Assembly: GCA_020248985.1 (NCBI GenBank)
Contig: JADCGL010000024.1
Coordinates: 88,197 to 152,196, forward strand
Length of the DNA: 64,000 bases
Direction of reading: 5' to 3'
DNA from: Telmatospirillum sp.
GTDB lineage: Bacteria > Pseudomonadota > Alphaproteobacteria > CACIAM-22H2
Part shown: positions 31,067-40,768 of the stretch, piece after piece
Layout of the letters: each line of letters opens with the position of its first letter
Position numbering within the stretch: the stretch's first letter is position 1
The notes under the pieces: model-generated
Seen by the model: the letters and a program-made list of their open reading frames with translations, nothing else
The model's database searches: none
What the model was told of the DNA's origin: nothing
Made by a program: the position numbers and the translations under genes

Positions 31067-31095
31067 TTGCGCCGAATTCTTCTCAGGTAGATAAT
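31067..31095 (+). promoter_or_regulatory. Candidate sigma-70 promoter for the DUF2336 gene
   Basis: TTGCGC (31067-31072) and GATAAT (31090-31095) are separated by 17 bases, the optimum, and lie 31 bases upstream of the ATG. The -10 matches the consensus at five of six positions; the -35 is weaker. The site lies in the intergenic region shared with the divergent soeA gene. Confidence 0.4.
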
Positions 31096-31126
31096 GGCGG
31101 CTCGTAACGGGGAATGAACGCGGAAG

Positions 31127-32245
31127 ATGGCCGAACTCTCGCAACAGGATCTTGAACGTCTTGCCGCCGATCCGTCGAGCGCTGCGCGTGCCGCGACGGC
31201 CAGCAAAGTTGCGTCCACTTGGAAAGCCACCGCGCTGACGCCTGAAGCGCGCGCCGAGGCCGAGCAAGTCTTGCGCCTCCTCGCCAAGGACGCGGCTGTC
31301 GCCGTGCGCCAGGCCCTGTCGGACCATCTGAAAGATGCGAGCCTGCTGCCGGCGGGGCTCGCCATGACGCTTGCCCGCGACATCGATTCGGTGGCGCTGC
31401 CCTTGCTGCTCGAAGGCAAGGTGTTCAGCGACGAAGACCTGATCGAGATTGCGGCGACGCAAGGCTCGAACAAGCAGGTCGCGATCGCCAGCCGCAAGGA
31501 AGTTTCCGATGCGGTCGCGGCATCCCTGATCCAGCACGGCAACGACAAAGTGGCCGCCACGCTCGCAGCCAACGAGGGGGCCGAACTTTCCGACGCGACG
31601 GCCGAAAAGCTCGTCGAAAAGCACGGCGCTTCGGGCGCGGTGCAGGAAAAGCTCGCGGCCCGCAAATACGTGCCGCTGCGCGTGCTCGAAAAGCTCTACA
31701 GCATGGCCTCCGAGTCGATCCGCGACAAGCTGCTCGAGCGCGAAGACGTGTCGAGCGAGATGGCGTCCGATCTCGCCCTGCAGGCACGCGAAATCGCCAC
31801 GGTCGGCTCCTCGATCGCTTCGCAGGAGGAAGACGTTTCGCGGCTGGCCACGCACCTCCACCAGAGCGGGCGTCTCGATCCGGGCATCGTCGTGCGCGCG
31901 CTCTGCATGGGCGACATGTTCCTTTTCGAACACGGCCTCGCGCGCCGCGCCAACGTGCCGATCGAACGCGCGCGCCAGCTGATCTACGATCCGGTCGGCG
32001 GCCTCAAATACGTCTACGAACGCGCGTTCATGCCGCAGGGTCTGTATCCGGCCGTGCGCGCGGCCCTCGAGGTCGCGCAAGAGACCAGCTACGACGGCGG
32101 CCCGTCCGATCGCGAGCGCTACCGGCGCAAGATGATCGAGCGCGTGCTGACCAAGGTCGAGGATGCCGATCCGGCCACGGCCGACTATCTGCTGTCGCGC
32201 CTATCGACCTTGACGCAGTCGCTGGCGCATCTGCCGTCCGCCTGA
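31127..32245 (+). CDS. DUF2336 domain-containing protein
   Basis: The 372-residue protein is almost entirely alpha-helical and rich in Ala and Glu, with HEAT-like repeats such as ATQGSNKQVAIASRKEVSDAVAASLIQHGNDKVAATLAANEGA. This is the DUF2336 pattern found in Alphaproteobacteria. No signal peptide or catalytic motif is visible. Its function is unknown. It is divergent from soeA and is followed by the DNA glycosylase gene 18 bases later. Confidence 0.82.
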   Translation: MAELSQQDLERLAADPSSAARAATASKVASTWKATALTPEARAEAEQVLRLLAKDAAVAVRQALSDHLKDASLLPAGLAMTLARDIDSVALPLLLEGKVFSDEDLIEIAATQGSNKQVAIASRKEVSDAVAASLIQHGNDKVAATLAANEGAELSDATAEKLVEKHGASGAVQEKLAARKYVPLRVLEKLYSMASESIRDKLLEREDVSSEMASDLALQAREIATVGSSIASQEEDVSRLATHLHQSGRLDPGIVVRALCMGDMFLFEHGLARRANVPIERARQLIYDPVGGLKYVYERAFMPQGLYPAVRAALEVAQETSYDGGPSDRERYRRKMIERVLTKVEDADPATADYLLSRLSTLTQSLAHLPSA

Positions 32246-32263
32246 CGCAAAGCGCGCTTTTCC

Positions 32264-32911
32264 TTGCCGCCGCAGCTCCAAGCCTCGACCGAAGCCCGCG
32301 CCAAACGCGCCCTGTCGCGTTCGCTCGGCGCCCTTGCCAAGCAGGACGACGACGTCGCGCAATGGCTTGCGCGGATCGGCAAGCCCGCACCGCGTATCCG
32401 CACGCAAGGCTTCGAGGGTTTTCTTCGCGCCATCGTGTCGCAGCAAGTGTCGATCGCGGCGGCAAGCGGCATCTGGAAGCGTTTGGAAGCGGGGCTCGGC
32501 GAGATCCGCGCCGAACGCCTGCTCGAATTCGACGCCGAGGCGCTGCGCGCGTTCGGCTTGTCGCGCCAGAAAGCGCTCTACGCGCGCGGTCTCGCAGAGG
32601 CCGTCGTGTCCGGCGATCTCGATTTCGACGTGCTGCACGCGGCCCCGGACGAGGACGCGATCGCTGCGATCACGCGCCTCAAAGGCCTCGGGCGCTGGAG
32701 TGCGGAGATCTATCTTTTGTTCGCGTTGCAGCGCACCGACATTTGGCCTGCCAACGACCTTGCCCTCCAGGAAGCGATGCGCGTGCTGAAAAACCTGCGC
32801 GCGCGCCCCGACGAAAAGAAGCTGCGCAAGCTTGGCGAGGCGTGGCGGCCGCATCGCTCGGCGGGTGCCTTGTTCCTATGGCACGTCTACCACCATATCA
32901 AGCAACGCTGA
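32264..32911 (+). CDS. DNA-3-methyladenine glycosylase II, HhH-GPD superfamily
   Basis: The 215-residue enzyme belongs to the AlkA/MPG-II group of base excision repair glycosylases. FEGFLRAIVSQQVSIAAASGIWKRL is the conserved first core helix pair. The helix-hairpin-helix is LKGLGRWSAEIYLLFALQR, and the catalytic Asp lies in WPANDLALQEA. It removes alkylated bases. The likely start is a TTG at 32264 with no strong Shine-Dalgarno. The gene overlaps the next reading frame by 34 bases. Confidence 0.82.
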   Translation: MPPQLQASTEARAKRALSRSLGALAKQDDDVAQWLARIGKPAPRIRTQGFEGFLRAIVSQQVSIAAASGIWKRLEAGLGEIRAERLLEFDAEALRAFGLSRQKALYARGLAEAVVSGDLDFDVLHAAPDEDAIAAITRLKGLGRWSAEIYLLFALQRTDIWPANDLALQEAMRVLKNLRARPDEKKLRKLGEAWRPHRSAGALFLWHVYHHIKQR

Positions 32912-33288
32912 GGGCGCTCGCCCTCGGTTTTTGCTTGTGCGGCAGTGCGGCTGAAGCGCAAGCGCCCGCACCCGTCGATGTGCGCGCCGAATTCGAGAAG
33001 CTGGTGAGCCAGATCGAGACATTGCTCGACCGCGCCCTCGAGCCCGAACAGCGCGCCGAGCTGCGCGCGCGGCTCGCGCCGCTCGTGAGCCGCCTCGAAG
33101 AGGGTACTGCCGACGATGCGGCGACCCGCGTGTTCCGGCTCGAACGGCGCTTGGCACGCTTGCGCGAAAATCGGCGCGGCACGTTCGACAATATACCGCC
33201 CGCGCTCTACGAGGCGTATCGTCAGGTGCTCGAGGACGAAGAGCGCCGCCTCGTCGAAGAGTTGCGCGCCCTCGGCCGCAATCCTTAG
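32878..33288 (+). CDS. Small exported helical protein of unknown function
   Basis: The 136-residue product has an N-terminal basic/hydrophobic segment (RALALGFCLCGSAAEAQA) that looks like a signal peptide. A highly charged Glu/Arg/Leu-rich region follows (EFEKLVSQIETLLDRALEPE onward) that should form long alpha helices or a coiled coil. A lipobox-like LCGS is seen but its spacing is not ideal. It overlaps the end of the glycosylase gene by 34 bases in a different frame, and no relative was recognised. Confidence 0.65.
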   Translation: MARLPPYQATLRALALGFCLCGSAAEAQAPAPVDVRAEFEKLVSQIETLLDRALEPEQRAELRARLAPLVSRLEEGTADDAATRVFRLERRLARLRENRRGTFDNIPPALYEAYRQVLEDEERRLVEELRALGRNP

Positions 33289-33314
33289 TTTCCCGTTCGC
33301 GCGAGGCCGCATCC

Positions 33315-34193
33315 ATGGACACGCATGAACCGCACGTGACCGCCTACTTCGACGGAGCGACGTCGAGCCTCAGCTATGTGGTGGCGGATCCGGCCAGCGA
33401 CCATGCGCTCGTCGTCGATCCGGTATTGGATTTCGACGCGAAATCGGCGCGCCTCGGATCGGCTTCGCTCGACCGGCTGGCGCCCGCACTGGCGGGCAAA
33501 ACCGTCGACTGGATCGTCGACACGCATCCGCATGCCGACCATTTGAGCGGTTCGGCCGTTCTGCAATCGCGCATCGGCGGGCGCACGGCCATCGGTGCCG
33601 GCGTCGTCGATGTGCAGAAGCATTGGGCCGCGCGATTCGAGTTCGAGCCCGAATTCCGCTGCGACGGCAGCCAGTTCGACCGCCTGCTGCACGACGGCGA
33701 CGTGCTCGAGATCGGCAGTCTGCGCGCCACTGTGCGCGATACGCCCGGCCACACGCCGGCCTGCACGAGCCTTCTCGTGGCCGGCGAATCCGGCCGCATC
33801 CATGCGTTTGTCGGCGACGTTTTGTTCATGCCGGACTCGGGCACCGCCCGCACCGATTTCCCCGGCGGTTCGGCGCATGTGCTGTATCGCTCGATCCGCA
33901 AGCTGCTCGATCTGCCCGCCGACACGCTGATCTATACGGCGCACGACTACCAGCCCGGCGGGCGGGCGCTCGCCTTTTGTGCTTCCGTCGCCGAACAGCG
34001 TGCCGGCAATATCCATGTGAAAGACGGCGTGGACGCGGCTGCCTACGTGGCCTTGCGCGAAGCGCGCGACCGCACGCTCGACACGCCCAATCTGCTGCTG
34101 CCCGCGATCCAGATCAATATTCGCGGCGGGCACATGCCGCCGGCGTCGCCCAAGGGCAATCGCTTCTTGAAACTGCCTTTGGTGAAGCTGTGA
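33315..34193 (+). CDS. MBL-fold metallo-hydrolase, ETHE1/persulfide dioxygenase-like
   Basis: The 292-residue protein contains the metallo-beta-lactamase motif THPHADHLSG (about 72-81). It also has the TPGHTPACTSLLV, FVGDVLFMPDSGTARTDFPGG and YTAHDYQPGGR blocks shared with ETHE1-type sulfur dioxygenases. It lacks the rhodanese or DUF442 fusions seen in some relatives. Such enzymes oxidise glutathione persulfide to sulfite in an iron-dependent reaction. It is a few genes from a putative sulfite dehydrogenase. Glyoxalase II-like activity is an alternative. Confidence 0.75.
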   Translation: MDTHEPHVTAYFDGATSSLSYVVADPASDHALVVDPVLDFDAKSARLGSASLDRLAPALAGKTVDWIVDTHPHADHLSGSAVLQSRIGGRTAIGAGVVDVQKHWAARFEFEPEFRCDGSQFDRLLHDGDVLEIGSLRATVRDTPGHTPACTSLLVAGESGRIHAFVGDVLFMPDSGTARTDFPGGSAHVLYRSIRKLLDLPADTLIYTAHDYQPGGRALAFCASVAEQRAGNIHVKDGVDAAAYVALREARDRTLDTPNLLLPAIQINIRGGHMPPASPKGNRFLKLPLVKL

Positions 34194-34897
34194 ACCGCGA
34201 CATCAAAGGCCCGCATGCGCTGGCGGCAGAAGCGCGGCGCAAAGCGGCGGAGGCCGAGGCGCTGCGCGCGAACCTGAAGCGCCGCAAGCTGCAGCTGCGC
34301 GGCCGCCAGGCTCTGGCCGACGAGGCGATTGTGGCGTCGGTGCTCGATTTTTGGTTCGGCAGTCCGGACGATCCGCTGCGCGAGATGTTCCGCGAGGCGT
34401 GGTTCAAGCCGGACGCTTCCTTCGACAGCGAATGCCGCGAACGTTTCGGCGCGCTTGCGGCCGAGGCTGCCCAAGGCGGGTTGGCGCGGCTTGCCGATAC
34501 GCCGGAGGGCGCGTTGGCGCTGATCCTTCTGCTCGACCAGATGCCGCGCAACATCCATCGCGGCATGCCGCTTGCGTTCGCGAGCGATGGACAAGCACTG
34601 TCCTTGGCCCGCCGGATCGTCGCGCGCGGTTTCGACCAGACTTTGCCCCCGGTCATGCGCCTGTTCGTCTATCTGCCGTTCACGCATGCCGAGGATCTCG
34701 GCGCGCAGGACGACTGCGTGCGGCTCGTCGAAAGCCTGCCGGAGACACCGTGGCGCGCGAATGCGCTCAAATCCGCGATCGCGCATCGCGACGTGATTGC
34801 GCGCTTCGGCCGCTTCGCCCATCGCAATGCGGTGTTGGGCCGCGTGAGCACGCCCGCGGAAAAAGCCTATCTCGCCGAGCCGGGGGCGGGCTTCTAG
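34190..34897 (+). CDS. DUF924 family protein
   Basis: The 235-residue protein begins with a basic coiled-coil-like extension (about 1-45) and then the DUF924 core. The core motifs are VLDFWFG, FREAWFKPDASFD, LALILLLDQMPRNIHRG and LFVYLPFTHAEDLGAQ, with a conserved His/Asp-containing helical bundle. Function is unknown. Its GTG start overlaps the metallo-hydrolase stop (GTGA), so translation is coupled. It overlaps the end of the convergent transporter gene by 4 bases. Confidence 0.8.
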   Translation: MNRDIKGPHALAAEARRKAAEAEALRANLKRRKLQLRGRQALADEAIVASVLDFWFGSPDDPLREMFREAWFKPDASFDSECRERFGALAAEAAQGGLARLADTPEGALALILLLDQMPRNIHRGMPLAFASDGQALSLARRIVARGFDQTLPPVMRLFVYLPFTHAEDLGAQDDCVRLVESLPETPWRANALKSAIAHRDVIARFGRFAHRNAVLGRVSTPAEKAYLAEPGAGF

Positions 34898-35823
34898 CGC
34901 GCTCTGTAGAAGCGATAGGTTCCGAGCATCACGCCCGCGACGAGCAGCAATGCGCCGGCCGCCTCGAAAGCGCTGGGCCAGCGTTGGGCATGGATGAAGC
35001 CGAACAGCAATGCGAACAGCGTTTCAGACACGATCAATTGCGCCGACAGCGCCAAGGGCAGGCGCTGGGCGGCAAGCGACCACAGATACGTTGCAAACCA
35101 GGAACTCAGCAGCCCGGTCGCCAACGACCAAACGATCAACGGGATCGCCTCGGTGCGCAGCAGCCCGTGTGTCGGGATCTCCGACATTCCCAACGCAACA
35201 CCCGGCAGCCCGAGCAGCACCATGCCGGCCCCTGCACCAAGGCCGGTCAAGCCGGCCCAGGCGACGGCGTCCATGCGCGGGCGGCGCTTCAGCGCATCGG
35301 CATTGACGATCGCGTACCACATCCACACGAGCGTGGCGGCGATGGCGAGGGCAAGGCCTGCCGCCAGCGCCAATCGGCTGTCGATCGTCGGTGCTTGCAG
35401 AGCTGCCTCGAGATTGACAAGGGCCAAGCCTGCGGCGATCGCGGCGAGCGGGGCCAGGAGTGCGCGCCACGCGATCGCTTTCTCGCGGATATTGGCATAG
35501 ATCGCGAGCAGGATGGGCAGGCAGCCGACGACCAAGGCCGGCAAAGCGGCTCCCGCCAACTGAACGGCAAATGCCACGAGAAGGTAATAGACGACATAGC
35601 CGAGCAGCCCGAGCCATAGCGCCACGCGCCAGTCTGCGGCGGAGAGCTCGCGCAGCACCGCGCGGCGTGCGGCCAGCAGAATGACCGCCGACGACAGGCC
35701 GAAAACCACGTAGCGTCCGGCGGTGACGTCGAAGGCGGTATAGGGAGCGACCGCCAAGGGGGCGATAAAGCTCAAGCCCCACATGGCGCCGGCACCCAGC
35801 CCTGCTGCTATCCCAATCCACAT
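34894..35823 (-). CDS. EamA-family (DMT superfamily) membrane transporter
   Basis: The 309-residue protein has ten predicted helices in two EamA repeats. The first opens MWIGIAAGLGAGAMWGLSFIAPLAVAPY; the second starts near AIAATLVWMWYAIVNADAL and ends VAGVMLGTYRFYRAR. Family members export metabolites such as amino acids or take up small solutes; direction and substrate cannot be read. The start is the first Met before the first helix. It is convergent with the DUF924 gene and divergent from murA. Confidence 0.8.
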   Translation of the reverse strand: MWIGIAAGLGAGAMWGLSFIAPLAVAPYTAFDVTAGRYVVFGLSSAVILLAARRAVLRELSAADWRVALWLGLLGYVVYYLLVAFAVQLAGAALPALVVGCLPILLAIYANIREKAIAWRALLAPLAAIAAGLALVNLEAALQAPTIDSRLALAAGLALAIAATLVWMWYAIVNADALKRRPRMDAVAWAGLTGLGAGAGMVLLGLPGVALGMSEIPTHGLLRTEAIPLIVWSLATGLLSSWFATYLWSLAAQRLPLALSAQLIVSETLFALLFGFIHAQRWPSAFEAAGALLLVAGVMLGTYRFYRAR

Positions 35824-35910
35824 GAAGGCGGCGATAGCACGCAGCCCAGACCCGAGCCTAGTCCATTGTCTCTTCTGGATTTTGCCGCCCGACCGAGGTA
35901 AGGGAGGGTG

Positions 35911-37203
35911 ATGGACAAGATACGCATTCGCGGCGGTCGGCCGCTCAAAGGCACGATCCCGATCGGCGGCGCCAAAAACGCGGCGCTGCCGCTGATGGCG
36001 GCAAGTCTGTTGACCGACGAAACGCTGACTTTGGTCAATATCCCGCATCTGGCGGACATCTCGACGCTTGCCAATTTGCTGGCAACGCTGGGCGTGGAAA
36101 TCGCTCTCGACGGCCATGCGCCGAACGGCGGCCATGCCGGGCGCGCCCTGGCCCTCAGCGCGCGAAATCTCACCAGCACGACGGCGGCCTACGATCTCGT
36201 GCGCAAAATGCGCGCCTCGATCCTGGTGCTGGGGCCGCTCGTTGCGCGCGAAGGCCAGGCGCGCGTGTCGCTGCCCGGCGGCTGCGCCATCGGTGCGCGC
36301 CCGGTCGATCTGCATCTCAAGGGCCTCGAGCAGCTCGGCGCCAGGATCGAACTCAAAGAGGGCTATGTCGAAGCCTCGGCCCCGGGCGGGCTCGTGGGCG
36401 CGCGCATCGTGTTCCCGTTCATTTCGGTCGGCGCCACCGAAAATCTGATGATGGCGGCAACGCTCGCAAAGGGCCGCACGGTGCTGGTCAATGCCGCCCG
36501 CGAACCCGAGGTGGGCGACCTTGCGCGCTGCCTCGTTGCGATGGGGGCCACGATCACGGGCATCGACACCGACACGCTGACGATCGAAGGCGGCGCGAAG
36601 CTGCATGCCGCCCGCCACACGATCCTGCCCGACCGGATCGAGCTCGGCACCTACGTGATGGCGACGGCGGCGACCGGCGGCGACGTCGAACTGGTCGGCG
36701 GGCGCCTCGATCTCATCCAGGCGGCGGCCGACATTCTGGGCCAGGCAGGCGTGTCGTTTGCGCCGACCGAGCGCGGCTTCCGGGTCAGTCGCGCAAACGC
36801 CGCCTTGACGGGCGTGGACGTGATGACCGAACCTTACCCCGGATTTCCGACCGACCTGCAGGCGCAGATGATGGCGCTGCTGGCGTCGGCCGAAGGGGCG
36901 TCGATGGTGACCGAAACGATCTTCGAAAACCGCTTCATGCATGTGCCGGAATTGCGGCGCATGGGGGCCAACATCAATCTGCATGGCGGCTCGGCCATGG
37001 TGCGCGGCGTGCCGCAGCTCACGGGCGCGCAAGTCATGGCGACCGATCTGCGCGCGTCCGTTTCGCTCGTGATTGCGGGGCTTGCCGCGCGCGGCGAGAC
37101 GACGGTGGCGCGCGTCTACCATCTCGACCGCGGCTACGAGCGGCTCGAGGAGAAGCTTTCGGCTTGCGGCGCCGACATCGAGCGGCTCAAGGAGGGCGCA
37201 TGA
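35911..37203 (+). CDS. murA: UDP-N-acetylglucosamine 1-carboxyvinyltransferase
   Basis: The 430-residue enzyme transfers enolpyruvate from PEP to UDP-GlcNAc, the first committed step of peptidoglycan synthesis. Landmarks are [14 protein letters not shown] with the Lys22-Asn23 pair, the catalytic and fosfomycin-target C125 in [18 protein letters not shown], and the [13 protein letters not shown] loop. AGGGAGG at 35901-35907 serves the ATG at 35911; a GTG directly upstream is also possible. It heads a conserved alphaproteobacterial run and overlaps the DUF2948 start as ATGA. Confidence 0.95.
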   Translation: MDKIRIRGGRPLKGTIPIGGAKNAALPLMAASLLTDETLTLVNIPHLADISTLANLLATLGVEIALDGHAPNGGHAGRALALSARNLTSTTAAYDLVRKMRASILVLGPLVAREGQARVSLPGGCAIGARPVDLHLKGLEQLGARIELKEGYVEASAPGGLVGARIVFPFISVGATENLMMAATLAKGRTVLVNAAREPEVGDLARCLVAMGATITGIDTDTLTIEGGAKLHAARHTILPDRIELGTYVMATAATGGDVELVGGRLDLIQAAADILGQAGVSFAPTERGFRVSRANAALTGVDVMTEPYPGFPTDLQAQMMALLASAEGASMVTETIFENRFMHVPELRRMGANINLHGGSAMVRGVPQLTGAQVMATDLRASVSLVIAGLAARGETTVARVYHLDRGYERLEEKLSACGADIERLKEGA

Positions 37204-37679
37204 CGGCCGCCGCCCAAGGCCTGCGCTTGAAGGCGACCGACGCGGAAGATTTCCGCATCATCGCCGCGTGCCTGCAGGACGCGCTGATCCCGATCGGCGA
37301 CATGAAGTTCGACGCCCCGCAGCGCGAATTCGTGCTCGTCGCCAACCGCTTTCGCTGGGAAAACTGCCAGGATACCTGGGAGGTCGAACCCGCCCCCGAG
37401 CCCGTCGATCCGGCTTTTGCGCCGTGCAATTCCTACGAGCGCGTCAATTGCGGCGTGCATTTCGCGGGCGTGGACAATGTGCGCCGGCGCGGCCTCGACC
37501 AGCGCGAGCGCGGGCGCGTGCTCGAATTGCTGACGATCGAAGCGCATCCGGGAGCGATCGTCATGGTGTTTGCGGGCGACGCGGCGATCCGCCTCGAAGG
37601 GCCGCACATCGCGTGCCTCATGCAGGATATCGGCGATCCCTGGCCGACCCAATGGCGCCCGCGACATCCGGTCGGCTAA
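37200..37679 (+). CDS. DUF2948 family protein
   Basis: The 159-residue protein has the DUF2948 pattern [36 protein letters not shown], and the C-terminal [25 protein letters not shown]. It is almost always found between murA and hisD in Alphaproteobacteria. Its function is unknown; no catalytic or membrane features are visible. It is translationally coupled to murA. Confidence 0.85.
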   Translation: MTAAAQGLRLKATDAEDFRIIAACLQDALIPIGDMKFDAPQREFVLVANRFRWENCQDTWEVEPAPEPVDPAFAPCNSYERVNCGVHFAGVDNVRRRGLDQRERGRVLELLTIEAHPGAIVMVFAGDAAIRLEGPHIACLMQDIGDPWPTQWRPRHPVG

Positions 37680-37737
37680 GACGACGCGCCTTTTTGCGCG
37701 CAAGACCGTTTACGCCTCGATCGGAGTTTTTCTGCCC

Positions 37738-38400
37738 GTGCCAGCCAACGACAAACTCATCCTTGCCCTGTCGAACGGACGCATCCTCAAGGAAGTGATG
37801 CCGCTGCTTTACGCCGCCGGCATCCGCCCCGAGGCGGAGTTCGACAATCCGGACACGCGCCTGCTGCGCTTCCAGACCAACGATCCGCGCCTCGACATCG
37901 TGCGCGCGCGCGCTTTCGACGTTGCCACACTGGTGGCCTTCGGCGCCGCGCATCTCGGCGTTGCGGGCAACGACGTGATCGTCGAGTTCGACTATTCGGA
38001 GATCTACGCGCCGCTCGATCTGGGCATCGGCAAATGCCGCCTGTCGGTGGCCGAGCCCGCCGACCTTGCCGGGCGCGACGATCCGCGCAAATGGAGCCAT
38101 GTGCGCGTCGCCACGAAGTATCCGAACGTCGCGCGCAAGCATTTCGCGCGCCGCGGCGTGCAGGCCGAATGCATCAAAATGAACGGCGCCATCGAACTTG
38201 CGCCGGCCTTGGGGCTTGCGCGGCGCATCGTCGATCTGGTCTCGTCGGGCGCCACGCTCAAAGCCAACGGGCTCGTCGAGGTCGAGCACATCGCCGACGT
38301 GACCTCGAAGCTGATCGTCAACCGCGCGGCCCTCAAAACGCGGCACGGCGACGTGCAGCCGCTGATCGACCGCATCTCGGAGGTCGCCCGTGCCGCTTGA
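37738..38400 (+). CDS. hisG: ATP phosphoribosyltransferase, short form
   Basis: The 220-residue enzyme starts histidine synthesis by joining ATP and [35 protein letters not shown] and the phosphate-binding [32 protein letters not shown] blocks identify it. It lacks the C-terminal allosteric ACT-like domain of long HisG, so it belongs to the short form, which needs the HisZ regulatory subunit. No HisZ gene is in the window. The start is a GTG. It overlaps hisD by 11 bases. Confidence 0.9.
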   Translation: MPANDKLILALSNGRILKEVMPLLYAAGIRPEAEFDNPDTRLLRFQTNDPRLDIVRARAFDVATLVAFGAAHLGVAGNDVIVEFDYSEIYAPLDLGIGKCRLSVAEPADLAGRDDPRKWSHVRVATKYPNVARKHFARRGVQAECIKMNGAIELAPALGLARRIVDLVSSGATLKANGLVEVEHIADVTSKLIVNRAALKTRHGDVQPLIDRISEVARAA

Positions 38401-39691
38401 TCTCGACGCGACCAAGCCCGGCTTCGACAGCAAATTCAAGCGCCTGCTGGGCTCGCGCGACGCGCATTCCCAATCGGCCGACGCGATCGCCGCCAAGATC
38501 GTGGCCGACGTGCGCAAGCGCGGCGATGCGGCCCTGCTCGAATACACGAATCGTTTCGACCGCACCGCGATCAAGGCGGCCGATCTGCGCATCCGCCCGG
38601 CCGAGATTTCGGCGGCTCTCAAAGCTTGCGCGCCGGCGACCGTGAAGGCGCTCGAGCTTGCCGCAAGCCGCATTGCCGCCTACCACGCCAAACAGCATCC
38701 GACCGATGCGGTGTGGAAGGACAAAGCGGGCCTGCTGCTGGGTTGGCGCTGGACGCCGATCGACGCGGTCGGGCTCTATGTGCCGGGCGGGCAGGCGGCC
38801 TATCCGTCGTCGGTGCTGATGAATGCCGTGCCGGCCAAGGTCGCGGGCGTGCCGCGGCTTGTGGTCGTGGTGCCCACGCCCGACGGCAAGCTCAATCCGC
38901 TTGTGCTTGCCGCGTGCAAGATCGCGGGCGTGGACGAGATCTACCGGGTGGGCGGGGCGCAGGCCGTGGCCGCCCTTGCCTACGGCACCAAGACGATCGC
39001 GGCGGTCGACAAGATCACCGGTCCCGGCAACGCCTATGTGGCCGCCGCCAAGCGCCTCGTGTTCGGCACGGTCGGCATCGATCTGATCGCGGGCCCCTCC
39101 GAAGTCGTCGTCGTGGCCGACGGCAAAAACGATCCGCGCTGGATCGCGGTCGATCTATTGGCCCAGGCCGAGCACGACGAAGCGGCCCAGTCGATCCTGA
39201 TTTCCGACGACGCGCGTTTCATCGCAGCCGTGAACGCGGCCGTGCTGGCCGAGCTCAAAACGCATCCGCGGCGCGCCATCGCCACCGCCTCGTGGCGCAA
39301 GCACGGGGCCACGATCCGCGTGGCCAAGCTCGACGACAGCGTGGCGCTGATCGACCGGCTGGCGCCCGAGCATCTCCAGCTCGCCGTCGCCGCTCCTGAG
39401 CGCCTTGCCGCGCGCGTGCGCCATGTCGGCGCGATCTTCTTGGGCCGTTTCGCGCCCGAGGCGTTGGGCGACTATCTTGCCGGGCCCAACCATGTGCTGC
39501 CGACCTCGCGCGCCGCCCGTTTCTCGTCGGGCTTGGGCGTGGACGCGTTCGTCAAGCGCACGACCCTGATGGGTGCGGATGCTGCCGGTCTGCGCCGTTT
39601 GGCGCCCGCCGGAACCGCACTTGCCGAAGCCGAGGGACTTTTCAGCCACGCGGCTTCGATCGCACTTCGCGCTGCTGCCAAGAGGGGGTAG
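38390..39691 (+). CDS. hisD: Histidinol dehydrogenase
   Basis: The 433-residue zinc enzyme oxidises L-histidinol twice with NAD to give histidine. Conserved blocks are [67 protein letters not shown], and LAPEHLQL near the substrate site, with [19 protein letters not shown] near the end. The GTG start sits inside the 3' end of hisG with GGAGG just upstream, so the two are translationally coupled. Confidence 0.94.
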   Translation: MPLDLDATKPGFDSKFKRLLGSRDAHSQSADAIAAKIVADVRKRGDAALLEYTNRFDRTAIKAADLRIRPAEISAALKACAPATVKALELAASRIAAYHAKQHPTDAVWKDKAGLLLGWRWTPIDAVGLYVPGGQAAYPSSVLMNAVPAKVAGVPRLVVVVPTPDGKLNPLVLAACKIAGVDEIYRVGGAQAVAALAYGTKTIAAVDKITGPGNAYVAAAKRLVFGTVGIDLIAGPSEVVVVADGKNDPRWIAVDLLAQAEHDEAAQSILISDDARFIAAVNAAVLAELKTHPRRAIATASWRKHGATIRVAKLDDSVALIDRLAPEHLQLAVAAPERLAARVRHVGAIFLGRFAPEALGDYLAGPNHVLPTSRAARFSSGLGVDAFVKRTTLMGADAAGLRRLAPAGTALAEAEGLFSHAASIALRAAAKRG

Positions 39692-39693
39692 GG

Positions 39694-40179
39694 ATGGATG
39701 GTTCTTCCGACCGCCGCAACCGCATTTCCAAGATCGATCTCGACGAGCAATTGCGCGTAAGGCGCAACGCCGACATCGAGCACGAGCGTACGGTCGCGAT
39801 TTTCGACCTGCTCGAAGACAACCGTTTCGAGATGGTCGGCGTCGAAGCCGGCCCCTACCATCTGAAACTCTCGATCGAAGAGCAGCGCCTCGCCTTCGAC
39901 GTGCGCGCCGAACAGGGCGATGCGGTCGAAAAGATCGTGCTCGCACTCACCCCGTTCCGCAGCGTGATCAAAGACTATTTCACGGTCTGCGAAAGCTACT
40001 ACGACGCGATCAAGCGCCTGTCGCCGACGCAGATCGAGGCCCTGGATATGGGCCGGCGTGCCGTGCACAACGAGGGCTCCGAACTGCTGCGCGAGCGGCT
40101 GGAAGGCAAGATCGTGCTCGATCTCAACACTGCGCGGCGGCTGTTCACGCTGATCTGCGTGCTGCACATTCGCGCGTGA
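39694..40179 (+). CDS. UPF0262 family protein
   Basis: The 161-residue protein matches the UPF0262 family, typically located after hisD in Alphaproteobacteria. Visible blocks are ISKIDLDEQLRVRRNADIEHERTVAIFDLLEDN, TPFRSVIKDYFTVCESYYDAIK and RRAVHNEGSELLRERLEGK. Function is unknown. It begins 2 bases after hisD with a purine-rich ribosome-binding region. Confidence 0.88.
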   Translation: MDGSSDRRNRISKIDLDEQLRVRRNADIEHERTVAIFDLLEDNRFEMVGVEAGPYHLKLSIEEQRLAFDVRAEQGDAVEKIVLALTPFRSVIKDYFTVCESYYDAIKRLSPTQIEALDMGRRAVHNEGSELLRERLEGKIVLDLNTARRLFTLICVLHIRA

Positions 40180-40186
40180 CGGGCCG

Positions 40187-40660
40187 ATGGCGGCTCCCCC
40201 GACGCCGAAGATCGGAAGCCTGCTGTTCTGCTGCACGCTGAACGCCGTGCGTTCGCCCATGGCCGAGGGGCTGGCCAAGCGGCTGATGGGCACGCGCGTC
40301 TATGTCGACTCGGCCGGCGTCAAGCGCGAACCGGTCGATCCGTTCGTAATCGCCGCCCTCGACGAGGTCGGCATCGACATCCACCGCCACAAAGCCAAGA
40401 CCTTCGACGAGCTCGTCGACAGCTCGTTCGACATGATCGTGACCTTGAGCCCCGAGGCGCACCACAAGGCCCTCGAACTCACGCGCATCATGGCCTGCGA
40501 CGTCGAATACTGGCCCACTTTCGACCCCGCCCTCATCGAGGAGGGCAGCCGCGAGGCGCGGATGGAGGGCTACCGGCAGCTGCGCGACCAGCTCAAGACC
40601 CGCATCCTGCGCCGGTTTCCCGACATCGCGCGCGAGGACGCGGACGAGCCCGGCGGATAA
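40187..40660 (+). CDS. Low-molecular-weight protein-tyrosine-phosphatase/arsenate reductase family protein
   Basis: The 157-residue protein carries the phosphatase P-loop FCCTLNAVRSPMAEGLA, a C-x5-R-S motif, and a C-terminal EYWPTFDPALIEEG segment that supplies the general-acid Asp. The family includes tyrosine phosphatases and thioredoxin-type arsenate reductases. The absence of extra arsenate-shuttle cysteines and the conserved location before infA favour a phosphatase. It follows the UPF0262 gene after 7 bases. Confidence 0.84.
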   Translation: MAAPPTPKIGSLLFCCTLNAVRSPMAEGLAKRLMGTRVYVDSAGVKREPVDPFVIAALDEVGIDIHRHKAKTFDELVDSSFDMIVTLSPEAHHKALELTRIMACDVEYWPTFDPALIEEGSREARMEGYRQLRDQLKTRILRRFPDIAREDADEPGG

Positions 40661-40768
40661 GGGCTTGACCCCGGCCCCTTAAAGCGCCAATTTCCCGCAA
40701 CTTTTGGCGTGCAAGCGCGCGGTTTTCGCGTGGCTCGCGCGCCCAGCGGATTGTTCCGACGGAGGCCT

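Noticed and set aside
27361..31665. A 1434-codon minus-strand open frame.
   Set aside because: Only its end encodes the ferredoxin-type subunit; the remainder is a shadow of the catalytic subunit and of the DUF2336 gene on the other strand.
37684..37701. A short CGCGC/GCGCG hairpin with T-rich loop before hisG as a terminator.
   Set aside because: The stem is only 5 bp and no U-run follows; it is too weak to call.
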